DNA of 64,000 nt from Orientallactaga sibirica (GCA_036365145.1 JAEOAD010000035.1:3967501-4031500); one strand, 5' to 3'; shown: positions 45,454-54,405, counted from the first letter of the stretch. Notes: generated by a model not told the origin, from the sequence alone. A program made the numbers and translations.

Positions 45454-45551
45454 ATATAATTTTATTGTCTTTGGTTTACTTTACATTTATTACATTACTC
45501 TTCTTAAAATGTATCACTTCAAAATGGTTTCTAAATCTCTCTTTCTCTCTA

Positions 45552-45868
45552 TGATGTGTGTGTATGTGCATGTGTGTGTATGTAGGTACATACATATGTC
45601 ACTGTACACATGGGAAGGTCAAAGGACAAACTTGGGAGCTGGTCTTCACTTTCCACCTTGTTTGAGGCAGGCTAACTCAATGTTCAGTGCAGCATGGCCT
45701 GTGAGCTCACAGGCGTTCTCCTTCCTCCATCTCCTATCTCGCCAGCAGAGTACTGCGATTATAGATGGGTGCTGTTGCATATGGCTGAATGTGGGTTCTG
45801 GGGATCTGAGCTTAGACTTTTACACTTGTGCTGCAAATGCTTTGCCCTCTGAACCATGTCCCTAGCTT
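45552..45868 (-). mobile_element. B4-type SINE, antisense
   Basis: TG-rich start, 'gggaaggtcaaaggacaaacttgggagctgg', 'ctgtgagctcacaggcgttctcc', 'GTGGGTTCTGGGGATCTGAG' and 'cttgtgctgcaaatgctttgccctctgaaccatgtccctagc'. The 145-aa frame at 45428-45865 is a read-through of this element. Confidence 0.85.
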
Positions 45869-45989
45869 CTTGAAATGTTTTGGCTGACTTTTTTCAGTTA
45901 TATTTATTTTACTATGACTATTGTAATTGCTTCCACGTAGCATTCACATACTTATACTGATGCATTCTGGACCCTTGCGTCATATTCAG

Positions 45990-46082
45990 CAAGTTCTTTC
46001 TTCCTTCCTCTCTTTCTTCTTTCCTCCCTCCCTTCTTCTTCTCTCTCTAGCTCTTTCTTTCTTCTTTCTTTTGTCTTTCTTC
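45990..46082 (+). repeat. CT-rich low-complexity tract
   Basis: Irregular TTTCTTCC, CCCTCCC and CTCTCTCT words, next to an old B1, probably grown from its tail. Confidence 0.8.
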
Positions 46083-46184
46083 TTTTGGTGTCTCACTGTG
46101 TAGCCTAGACCTCAAACTCATGATCCTCCTGTTTCCGTGTCTTGAGTACTGGACCTGCAGCCATGCATCACTAGGACTGGCTCT
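46083..46184 (-). mobile_element. Old B1-type SINE, antisense
   Basis: 'TGGTGTCTCACTGTGTAGCC', 'tagacctcaaactcatgatcctcctgtttccgtgtcttgagtactgg' and 'catgcatcactaggactggctc'. Confidence 0.75.
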
Positions 46185-46392
46185 CCACTGCCTTCTCATT
46201 TGGAGAACAGATGAGTGAAGAAAAACAGAACAGGGAGAAGAGGGGCTGGCATCACTGGGAGTTAGAGGCAGTCAGCGCTGAATACAGGGACACCAGAATC
46301 CACAGTAGGGATCTAACCACCGGATATGGCTTCCCACATTCTGAGGGTGAATTGTAAAGAAGCGGAAGGAAAGTGCTGCTTGATACCGTGCT

Positions 46393-47255
46393 GAGCACAC
46401 ACTATGGAACTGAGTACACACTATGGAACTGAGCACACACTATGGAAATGAGCACACACTATGGAACTGAGCACACACTATGGAACTGAGCACACACTAT
46501 GGAACTGAGCACACACTATGGAACTGAGTACACACTATGGAACTGAGCACACACTATGGAACTGAGTACACACTATGGAACTGAGTACACACTGGAACTA
46601 GAACGATGGAAGAGCACACTATGGAACTGAGTACACACTATGGAACTGAGTACCCACTATGGAACTGAGCACACACTATGGAACTGAGCACACACTATGG
46701 AACTGAGCACATACTATGGAACTGAGCACACACTATGGAACTGAGCACACACTATGGAACTGGAACTGGAACTGAGCACACACTATGGAACTGAGCACAC
46801 ACTATGGAACTGAGCACACACTATGGAACTGAGTACACACTATGGAACTGAGCACACACGATGGAACTGAGCACATACTATGGAACTGAGCACACACTAT
46901 GGAACTGAGCACACACTATGGAACTGAGCACACACTATGGAACTGAGCACACACTATGGAACTGAGTACACACTATGGAACTGAGCACATACTATGGAAC
47001 TGAGTACACACTATGGAACTGAGTACACACTATGGAACTGAGCACACACTATGGAACTGAGTACACACTATGGAACTGAGCACACACTATGGAACTGAGC
47101 ACACACTATGGAACTGAGTACACATTATGGAACTGAGTACACACTATGGAACTGAGTACACACTATGGAACTGAGAACACACTATGGAACTGAGCACACA
47201 CTATGGAACTGAGTACACACTGTGGAACTGAGCACACACTATGGAACTGAGTACA
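46393..47255 (+). repeat. 19-bp minisatellite, about 45 copies
   Basis: The unit GAGYACACACTATGGAACT is repeated about 45 times over 863 bp with very few other differences (single catact, acgatg, acattatgg and gagaac variants). A disrupted pair lies near 46590-46620 and a GGAACT triplication near 46760. C and T at the Y position are interspersed. The unit is not a multiple of 3, and each frame is closed by TGA. Confidence 0.97.
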
Positions 47256-47599
47256 TTTGGGAACTTACGTAATGATGCCAACATTATCTCGGTTTATTCA
47301 GAACCTCAAACAGAGTTTGTAGCATGGTATTTTATTAAGCAAAAATTATTACCCAAAATATATTGTTTTACTAATAACTTTCCAACTAATCAAGTTTTGT
47401 TCATGTGCTCTCAAGTGAGGAAAATACTTCATTTCATAGGAGCTTGGTCTCTCTGGAAACTTAAGCAAGCACTTGTTCTTCCTAGAGATGCCACAATCTT
47501 GCAGGCAGAAACCAGGTACACAATGAAGTGTTGGTTAATTAGAAGCTGCAGCTTTCTCTACATCTGGCTTGTAGGCACCAAATAAAAAACACCACTCCA
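47256..47599. other. Unassigned sequence after the minisatellite
   Basis: A 114-residue plus-strand frame (47241-47585) begins at the last repeat unit and has no family resemblance, so it is not called as a gene. Confidence 0.5.
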
Positions 47600-47868
47600 G
47601 GGCTGGAGAGATGGCTAAGCGGTTAAGGCGCCTGCCTGCTAAGCCTAAGAACCTGGTTCCAATCTCCAGGTCCCACATTTGGCCAGATGCAAAGTGACGC
47701 AAGGGCGCAATGCCCACTTGACCACAAGGGGGCGCACACATCTGGATTTCGTTCACAGCAGCTGGGAGACTGCAGGCGTGCCCATCTCTATCTGTCTCCC
47801 TCCCCGTCTCCTTCTGTCTCTCTCTGTGTCTCTCTCCAAAAATAAATAAAATAAAAAAATTAAAAAAA
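47600..47868 (+). mobile_element. DIP SINE, CTCF-motif subfamily, best-kept copy
   Basis: Head GGGCTGGAGAGATGGCTAAG, 'gcctgcctgctaagcctaagaacc', 'GGTTCCAATCTCCAGG' (box B), 'gatgcaaagtgacgcaagggcgcaatgcc', the CTCF-like segment, 'catctggatttcgttcacagcagctgggagac' and a CT tract, then AAATAAATAAAATAAA. Little decay suggests a young insertion. Confidence 0.96.
47722..47735 (+). promoter_or_regulatory. CTCF-like core motif in DIP
   Basis: CCACAAGGGGGCGC, identical to the copy at 25789, in the TTGA...AC setting. Orientation is plus. Confidence 0.65.
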
Positions 47869-48119
47869 GGAACCACCCTCTTCCCCAGACTAATACCAAG
47901 AGTGCATTTCCATGGTACATTAGTCAGCCTATTAGAATGCAATGAAGGATGATATGAGAAAAGGGTAGTATGTCCAAAAACTTTTCCGTGCACTATGAAG
48001 AGTACTATTTGGCTAGGAAGTGACAAGAGCTGAGCATATGTCTGCATATTGACCTGGTCCCTAATACCATGGAACCTAAGAAAGCTTGATGAGACAATGT
48101 ATGATGAGTGTTGAATGAT
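47869..48119. other. Unassigned sequence
   Basis: No repeat was recognised. The 199-residue minus-strand frame at 47535-48134 runs across this stretch and the DIP, and is not protein-like. Confidence 0.5.
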
Positions 48120-48440
48120 GACATACTGGTCCAAGGAAGCCAGAGGCTGGAAAGATCCATCATGAAGGGCAGGAGAGAGACAGCCTCATGGGAAGATGAC
48201 ACTTGAAATAGATCTTGAAGGATGGTGAAGCATTTGATAGGGGATAATGGGGGGAAAAAACAAAGGCAAGAATGTGGGAAAATGTAGGGCACTTTTGGAG
48301 GAGAGCTTGCCTGGAGACAAACACTGGCATGGGGTCTTGAGGTAGGGAAATCTGAGCAGGAAGCAGCTAGGTGGTAGATTACCAGGGGCATGGATTTAAT
48401 GGGGCCACAAAGCAAGGAACTTCTTGAAGTGTCCAACTAG
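48120..48440 (-). mobile_element. L2 LINE fragment, antisense
   Basis: 'gatgacacttgaaatagatcttgaaggatgg', 'ggcaagaatgtgggaaaatg' and 'TGGCATGGGGTCTTGAGGTA' follow the inverted L2 (gaggtgacatttgagctgagcc...) order. Confidence 0.55.
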
Positions 48441-48452
48441 AAAATAAGATAT

Positions 48453-48610
48453 AAGCCAAGCATGGTGGCGCATGCCTTTAATCCCAGCATTTGGGAGGCA
48501 GAGGTAGGAAGATCGCTGAGTTCAAGGATACCCTGAGACTGCATAGTGAGTACCAGGTCAGCCTGAGCTAGAGTGAAACCCTACCTCAAAAATGAAAAAA
48601 AAAAAGACAG
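48453..48610 (+). mobile_element. B1 SINE
   Basis: 'AAGCCAAGCATGGTGGCGCA', 'tgcctttaatcccagcatttgggaggcagagg', 'cctgagactgcatagtgag' and 'CTGAGCTAGAGTGAAACCCT' with an A tail. Confidence 0.95.
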
Positions 48611-48916
48611 AAAAGTGAAAATAGGAGTAAATATATTTATTGGAGAAGCATTGATTTGAAAACATTCAGTGAACTGTGACTGTAATGTAGGGGGCTAGGG
48701 AAATGTCCCATCAAAGATGAGGTTTGGATGGTGGGTGACTAGTGTTGTCAAATTGTCATGAACAAAAGTCCTCTGTTTTTTTCTTTGACTTCTATGCTTG
48801 AAGGAAAAGTAGTCTATGTTCTCTGCCTTCCCTTTCTTCTTAAAGCAAATGCTCGGGGTTGCAGCATATGTGTTGTCTCTATGTCAGGGATTCATGTATG
48901 CCATCAGTGCTTCCCA
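48611..48916. other. Unassigned sequence
   Basis: No repeat or gene was recognised. Confidence 0.5.
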
Positions 48917-49340
48917 GAGTACCACATCTAGTGGGCATGTTTACACTCCCAGTGTGCCACATCTAGTGGGCCTGTTTACACTCCCAGTGTGCCACATCTA
49001 GTGGGCGTGTTTACATTCCCAGTGTGCCATATCTAGTGGGCATGTTTACACTTCCAGTGTGCCACATCTAGTGGGTGTGTTTACACTCCCAGTGTGCCAC
49101 ATCTAGTGGGCATGTTTATACTTCCAGTGTGCCACATCACTGATCAGTGTGCCACATCTAGTGGGCGTGTTTACACTCCCAGTGTGCCACATCTATCAAC
49201 AGTGTGCCATATCTACATCCTTCAGTGTGCCAATCTAGTGGGCCCTTCCAGTGTCCATTGTGTTTTCCCAGTGTGCCATATCTAGTGGGCATGTTTATAC
49301 TTCCAGTTTCTAGTTTCTTTCAGTTTCTAGTGGGTTTGTT
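48917..49340 (+). repeat. 35-bp minisatellite, about 13 copies
   Basis: The unit joins AGTGTGCCACATCTAGTGGG and CATGTTTACACTCCC. The first 6 copies are regular. From 49130 on, units are shortened or rearranged (20-26 bp), ending in TTTCTAG-type degenerate copies. Two short plus-strand frames with 'PSVPHLVG'-like text are by-products. Confidence 0.93.
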
Positions 49341-49411
49341 TTTCAGTTTCTAGTTGATTTCTTCGAGCACTGATGTCTTTATCCTTCATTTCACAAAGCC
49401 CTCTGTGATTG

Positions 49412-49415
49412 TTTT

Positions 49416-49462
<47 letters not shown>

Positions 49463-49686
49463 CTTTCTTTCTTTCTTCTTTCTTTCTTTCAGAGTGACAG
49501 ACAAAGAGACAAAGAGAGAGAGAGAGAGAGAGAGGATGGCCTCAACCTCCAGCCACTGAAAACGAACTCCACATACATATGTCACCTTATGCATTTGTTT
49601 TATGTGGGTGCTGGGGAAACGAGCCTCAAACTGGGGTCCTTAGGCTTCACAGGCAAGTGCTTAACTGCTAAGCCATCTTTCCAGCT
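49412..49686 (-). mobile_element. DIP SINE, antisense, with (TTTC)n
   Basis: A (TTTC)n tract (49414-49490) stands where the tail should be, followed by a GA tract, 'ggcctcaacctccagccactg', 'GTCACCTTATGCATTTGTTT' and the head 'agtgcttaactgctaagccatctttccagc'. Confidence 0.9.
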
Positions 49687-49689
49687 CCT

Positions 49690-49986
49690 TATTTTTCTTT
49701 TTTTGTTAGTATGTATGGCATATGCATGTGTGTGTAGGGCCATGCACATAGCATAGAGGTCTGAGGAAATCATTGGATGTCTTCTTTTGCTGGAGACAGA
49801 GTCTCTCACTAAACTTGTAGTGAGCTCCAGTGATGCTCCTGTTTCTGCCCTCCCTTGCACTGATGCACTGATGTTATGGGTGTGCGTGACCACGGCCAAC
49901 TTTCTACCTGGCTGCTGGGAATTGACCTCAAGTCCTTGTACCTGCACAGTAATCACTTTTACCAACTGAGCCATCTCCCTGGCTCT
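49690..49986 (-). mobile_element. B4-type SINE, antisense
   Basis: TG-containing start, 'agaggtctgaggaaatcattggatg', 'GGAGACAGAGTCTCTCACTA', 'gctccagtgatgctcctgtttctgcc' and 'taccaactgagccatctccctggc'. Confidence 0.85.
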
Positions 49987-49995
49987 CTGTGCTTT

Positions 49996-50017
49996 GAAAA
50001 TATTGATTTATTTATTT

Positions 50018-50051
<34 letters not shown>

Positions 50052-50204
50052 ATGGGCAAGCCAGGACCTCAAGCCGCTACAAACAAACTCCAGACACATG
50101 TGCCACCTTGTGTATCTGGCTTATGTGGGTCCTGGGGAATTGAACTTGGGTCCTTAGGATTTGCAGTCAAGTGCCTTAACTGCTGAGTCATCTTTCCACG
50201 CCCC
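49996..50204 (-). mobile_element. DIP SINE, antisense
   Basis: 'tgatttatttatttgag', GA tract, 'gccaggacctcaagccgc', 'GCCACCTTGTGTATCTGGCT' and 'cagtcaagtgccttaactgctgagtcatctttcc'. Confidence 0.94.
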
Positions 50205-50246
50205 CTTGATTTTTGAAATATTTATTTTTTACTGCATGAAAAACTT

Positions 50247-50460
50247 AAAAAAATATTTTATTTACTTAGCTGAGAGTGAGCAAGACAGAGATAGGCAGGC
50301 AGATAGGGAGAACAGGCACTCCAGAGCCTCAGGCCACTGCAAATGAACTCCAAATGTATGCGCCACCTTGTGCATCTAGCTTTCATGGGTACTGGGGAAT
50401 TGAACATGGGTCCTTAGATTTTGCAGGCAAGTGTGTTAACCATTAAGCCATCTCTTTTGC
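50247..50460 (-). mobile_element. DIP SINE, antisense
   Basis: 'aatattttatttacttagctgag', 'agagcctcaggccactgc', GCGCCACCTTGTGC (50360-50373, the ordinary-subfamily counterpart of the CTCF-like site), 'cattaagccatctcttttgcc'. 'TGAAAAA' occurs at both sides. Confidence 0.93.
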
Positions 50461-51540
50461 CTGAAAAATAATTTTTAAAATGTGTTTAGCTTAGTAACAA
50501 AGCTGAGCACAGTGGATAACACACACTAACAGCTTCTGCCTAACATATTTCTGCAAAAAACATCTTTGCTGTTTTGTTTCTTTATGTGAAAAATGAGGAC
50601 TGTAAGTATAAGCCTGATTTTGCAGATATGCCAATGTCTAGTGAATGAATGGCCCTAAAGAAGGACAGAACATATGAGGTGCTAAATAATCCTGTGCAAG
50701 TGGAGATTAAGCTTGACTCACTGATTTATTAGACAAGTTGAGCAAGTGATATCATCGGCTCAAGGGAGCAGAATTGCATTGTTTTCTAAGATCACTTGAA
50801 CTTGAGCAATTGAGTTGTGGATGTTTGTTGTTGTTTTAACTACGGAGGCCCAGTGTAGCTTTTAGGCTCTCCAACGTTGGAATGTGACATTTATTAGCTC
50901 TGCAACTCCATCAAAAGTAATTGAAGCTATTAAACCGCTGTGGTTAAAGGAGTGAAAGTAAACAGTTGTGACCCTCCCGTGGATTTTACAGGCTGCAGTT
51001 CTGTATACAGACTTGACACTTAGGTGTTGACCATGTTGATGGCTTCCCCTAATGCTTGCTATATCACATGTTCTCATTTTGCAGGGGAAAATGGAACTTT
51101 TTCTGCTGCAGCCACACTAAACTCCAGTGGGACCTCAAGCCCAGCTGCAGTCTTTCTCTCTGTCTGAGTTGCTATCAAAAACAATTAAGATTCTGCAGTG
51201 TGGGCAGAGTTGGGGATGTTAGTATCGCCCCAGATGTCATAATTTGCTAGCTTTCTCTTTAAAGTACCCATAGACAGGGTAGACAGAAGACAGACATTGT
51301 ACTTGATTATCCTAGTTCACCATGCCAGGAGCCACTGAGCAGCAAGGCGACCAAGCAAAAGGACAATTTTAGGAACTGTTAGAGAAGAATTCTTCCTATT
51401 ACAAAAGAGTTTTCATTCATCAGGCCAGATTTGGAATATAAAGATTTTGGAATATAAAGGTTTCCAGTTATCTAAAGGAGGCATTATAACTTTTACTGAA
51501 CAAAATATTGGGAAAGCATCTGATGTTTTTTACAGTTATA
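50461..51540. other. Unique DNA, possible conserved noncoding part
   Basis: No repeat was recognised. The stretch about 50660-51010 is repeat-free and looks like constrained noncoding DNA (for example 'AAAAGTAATTGAAGCTATTA'). Frames at 50862-51077 and 51056-51250 lack homology. Confidence 0.4.
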
Positions 51541-51636
51541 ATTTGTGTGCATGTATGTGTACATGTGTGTACATGGATGCAAGTATATGTATAGGCCAGA
51601 GGACAACCTCAGGTATCATTCGTCTCAGGGGGATGT
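51541..51636 (-). mobile_element. B4-type SINE, antisense (part 1 of 3)
   Basis: TG-rich start and 'ATAGGCCAGAGGACAACCTC' with 'aggtatcattcgtctcaggg' are the outer end of an inverted B4, cut by a DIP at 51644. Confidence 0.8.
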
Positions 51637-51643
51637 CTATTTT

Positions 51644-51879
51644 CCCTTTTATTTAAAATATATTATTTATTTATTTATTTATTTCAGAGAGAGAAAGAGA
51701 ATGAGAAAGAGAAGGGGAGAGGGAGAGAGAGCATGGGCACACCAGGGCCTCCTGACACTGCAAACAAACTCTAGGCACATGTGCCACTTTGTGCATCTGG
51801 TTTTACATGGCTCCTGGAGACCCACACTATAAGGCTTTCCAAGCAAGCGTCTCTAACCACTGGACAATCTCTGCAGACC
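51644..51879 (-). mobile_element. DIP SINE, antisense, inside B4
   Basis: '(atttatttatttatttatttc)' tail, GA tract, 'cagggcctcctgacactgc', 'CACTTTGTGCATCTGGTTTT' and 'aagcgtctctaaccactggacaatctctgcag'. CTATTTT flanks both ends (51637-51643, 51880-51886). Confidence 0.9.
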
Positions 51880-51886
51880 CTATTTT

Positions 51887-52002
51887 TCTTTGGCTCTTCA
51901 TTAGCCTAGAGCTTGCCAAGCTTGTCAGCGAGCTTCACCAGTCTGCTTGCCTCTGCCTCCCCTGTGTTAGGATTATAAGAATACTACCAGGCCTGGCTTC
52001 TT
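51887..52002 (-). mobile_element. B4-type SINE, antisense (part 2 of 3)
   Basis: 'cctagagcttgccaagcttgtcagcgagcttcaccag', 'CTCTGCCTCCCCTGTGTTAG' and 'aatactaccaggcctggcttc' are the B1-like middle of the same B4. Confidence 0.8.
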
Positions 52003-52181
52003 CCTTCCCTTCCTTCCTTCCTTCCTTCCTTCCTTCCTTCCTTCCTTCCTTCCTTCCTTCCTTCCTTCCTTCCTTCCTTCCTCCCTCCCTCCCTCCCTCC
52101 CTCCCTCCCTCTTTCTCTCTCCCTTTCCTTCTTTCTTTCTTTCTTTCTTTCTTTTCTTTCTTTCTTTCTTTCTTTCTTTCT
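52003..52181 (+). repeat. Composite CTTC/CCCT/CTTT microsatellite
   Basis: About 18 CTTC, 8 CCCT and 15 CTTT-type units in succession, at the tail of an inverted DIP. Confidence 0.95.
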
Positions 52182-52284
52182 TTTTATTTTTGGAGAGAGA
52201 CACAGAGAGAGACAGAGAGAGAGGGAGACAGAGAATGGGCACGCCAGCAGTCTCTCAGCTGCTGTGAATGAAATCCAGATGTGT

Positions 52285-52298
52285 GCGCCCCCTTGTGG
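52285..52298 (-). promoter_or_regulatory. CTCF-like core motif in DIP
   Basis: On the minus strand it reads CCACAAGGGGGCGC, intact, preceded by GC. It faces the plus-oriented motif at 47722. Confidence 0.65.
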
Positions 52299-52421
52299 GC
52301 AAGTGCGGCATTGCGCACTTGCGTCACTGCATCTGGCTAAACGTGGGACCTGGAGATTGGAACCGGGTTCTTAGGCTTAGCAGGCAGGCGCCTTAACTGC
52401 TAAGCCTTCTATCCAGCCCTT

Positions 52422-52505
52422 TTTGTTCTTTTAAAGTGGATTCTGGGAATCAAACTTGGGTCCTCATGCTTGCAAGGTAAATGCTTCACTGAAAGACCCA
52501 TCACC
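52422..52505 (-). mobile_element. B4-type SINE, antisense (part 3 of 3)
   Basis: 'GGATTCTGGGAATCAAACTT', 'gggtcctcatgcttgcaaggtaaatgcttcactgaaagaccc' is the tRNA-derived end of the B4 begun at 51541. Confidence 0.78.
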
Positions 52506-52572
52506 ATAGTTCTCATCAGATTTTCAAAGGACCTTAAACCTCATGGATTAAAAAGTTGGTACTGTTTCCTTT

Positions 52573-52748
52573 ATTTATTTTATTTTATTTTACTTTATTT
52601 TATTTGGTTTTTTGAGGTAAGGTCTCACTCTGGTCCAGACTGACCTGGAATTCACTATGTAGTCTCAGGGTGGCCTCGAACTATTGGCCATCCTCCTACC
52701 TCTGCCTCCCGAGTGTTGGGACCTAAAGGCATGCGCCACCATGCCTGG
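52573..52748 (-). mobile_element. B1 SINE, antisense
   Basis: (TTTTA)n tail, 'GGTTTTTTGAGGTAAGGTCT', 'cactctggtccagactgacctggaattcactatgtagtctcagggtggcc' and 'aaaggcatgcgccaccatgcctgg'. Confidence 0.95.
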
Positions 52749-52754
52749 TTCCTT

Positions 52755-52921
52755 AAAAAATTTTTAAAAGAGTTTTATTTATTTATTTGCAACAGAAAGA
52801 GGGGGAGAGGAAATGCATGTGCCAGGGCCACATCTGGCTTTCTATGGATATTAGGGAATAGAACCCAGGCTGAGAGACTTTGCTGCAAGCACCTTTAACC
52901 ACCGGGCAATCTCCCTAGCCC
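52755..52921 (-). mobile_element. DIP SINE, antisense, internally shortened
   Basis: T-rich tail and GA tract, then 'gccagggccacatctggctttctatgg' (about 45 bases of the body missing), and 'AACCACCGGGCAATCTCCCT'. Confidence 0.82.
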
Positions 52922-53935
52922 TGTGTTTTCTTTTACTTGGGGCGGCAGGAGGTCTGGTATATGGGAAAAGCAGCCAGATTAACTGGATCAGATTTCAGTA
53001 GGTAGGACACAAGGAGGTGGTGGGGAGGGAAAACCTTTCTGCCATCCACTGGGATCTGAGGCAGGGCAGCACAAAAGATGAGAGTCCCTGACTGAAATTT
53101 GTTCTGAGAGTCACAGTACTGTTTTTTGTTTTGTTTTGTTTTTTTGACATTTCTTTTTCATTTCAAACAATTAGCTACCATCGTAGGACACCTGTTTCTG
53201 AGTCTGTTTGTCTTGACATATTAGAATGCATCAGTTTTCAACGCCTACCAGTATTTATGGTTGAATCATCTTGAACTATTTAATCAACTTGCAGAGTTGG
53301 TAGGATGAGTCAGAGTATATATATCATGACACAGCATTATAATGGTACATGGGAAGTATTTAAATAAGGGCAGTTTTTTCTGAGATTTTTTCCAGAAGAA
53401 AATCTCAAATATGTAGGTTTTCAGGAGAGGAAGCAGTTGCAATATTAAGATGTCATAATTTAAAGCAATTAGAACTTACTTGTCTACTGGGAACACAAGT
53501 CAGACAGGCAGGGATTAGAATTCTGCACATCAGTTCGTTTGACTAGAGCTGAGTCCTTTATGGAAACTGACAACAGTTTGGAAATCATACTGTGGGATTC
53601 AGTAAATATACCACAAGTTCTTATCTTACACACATCGACCCCACTGGGCTTTGAGATTAGCAATAAGGCTTAGAACTCAGCTATGGTTCAGATCAGAAAG
53701 AGCTAAGATTCGGCAACTTACTGTTTTCAAGTAGTAGAAAACATTCCGTAATTTATGCCAGTCTCTACTGACCAGAACTGAGACTAGATTACAGAAACTA
53801 ACTGCATGCTTATGTGAGTCACTTAGTGAATAGCTGGTCCTTTTCTGTGTCGTTCTCCAGTATTGCTCTGTGGTTGAAAAGTTATGGAGCGATTCCTAAT
53901 TTACAGTTATGCAGACATTCATGGACGTGGAGTTC
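52922..53935. other. Unassigned, unique-looking DNA
   Basis: A short poly(T)/TTTTG run lies at about 53122-53144. No repeat or gene was recognised. Confidence 0.5.
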
Positions 53936-53939
53936 TTCC

Positions 53940-54225
53940 CACCTTGGTCTCATTGATTCCTTACAGTAGTCCTGTATAGTATAAGCTCTATTGTTTTATG
54001 AAGATAACCTGGGACCTAGAGTCAGATGTTGCTAGGGAAGAACCGTGACTGTAAAATTTATTCGTTGTGTCACCCAGTACAGATCATTTAAGTTTGCTGA
54101 ACTTGAGTTATTTCTCTATACAAGTTAAGACAATATCCACCAGGAATGGCCAATGTAGAAATTAGTTGATGGCAAGTGCTTAGCATTACACTGGACACAT
54201 GACAAATGTTCAGTTTCTTGGGAAC
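53940..54225. mobile_element. MIR SINE fragments, inverted then direct
   Basis: 'ccttacagtagtcctgtatagtataagctctattg' (53965-54010) looks like inverted MIR. 'GTCACCCAGTACAGATCATT', 'cttgagttatttc' and 'agtgcttagcattacactggacacatgac' (54068-54205) look like direct MIR. Confidence 0.5.
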
Positions 54226-54302
54226 ATTTATTATAGTTGTTGTTACCATCATTGACGTGAATTGAAGGGGTCAGTAATTCTGAGTCTATAGAAACAGAGG
54301 CT

Positions 54303-54405
54303 CAGGGGCTGGAGTGTAACTCAGTGATGGGCACATTCTTAGTGAGAAACCCTGGATTTAATTTCTCCACATTCCCTGCAAATAATAACAAAAACAAAAA
54401 AGGGA
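54303..54405 (+). mobile_element. ID-like tRNA-derived SINE
   Basis: 'GGGGCTGGAGTGTAACTCAG', 'tgatgggcacattcttagtgagaaaccctgg' and an A-rich tail 'aacaaaaacaaaaaag'. Confidence 0.78.

Larger units (their letters stand above)
52003..52421 (-). mobile_element. DIP SINE, CTCF-motif subfamily, antisense, with giant CT tract
   Basis: The tail is replaced by (CTTC)n, (CCCT)n and (CTTT)n at 52003-52181. The body follows: 'cacgccagcagtctctcagctgctgtgaatg', the CTCF-like segment, 'catctggctaaacgtgggacc', 'ggcgccttaactgctaagcc'. The 160-residue and 89-residue frames here are repeats of S, L, P or of K, E, R, not proteins. Confidence 0.93.

Noticed and set aside
45428..45865. 145-residue plus-strand frame
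   Set aside because: Most of it reads through the antisense B4 at 45552. No conserved domain.
47600..47680. Possible tRNA gene at the DIP head
   Set aside because: Box A and box B-like words are present (GGTTCCAATCTCC), but no cloverleaf with an acceptor stem forms and the element continues as a SINE.
47535..48134. 199-residue minus-strand open frame
   Set aside because: It runs through the DIP element at 47600 and unassigned DNA. Its protein contains SINE-derived text (the RHRERQKETGRETDRD stretch from the CT tract) and no domain.
46393..49340. CRISPR-like arrays
   Set aside because: Units are directly adjacent without unique spacers, and the genome is mammalian. These are minisatellites.
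51789..52271. 160-residue plus-strand frame rich in S, L, P, F
   Set aside because: It is a translation of B4 plus the CTTC/CCCT/CTTT microsatellite of the DIP at 52003. The opposite-strand K, E, R-rich frame is the same artefact.
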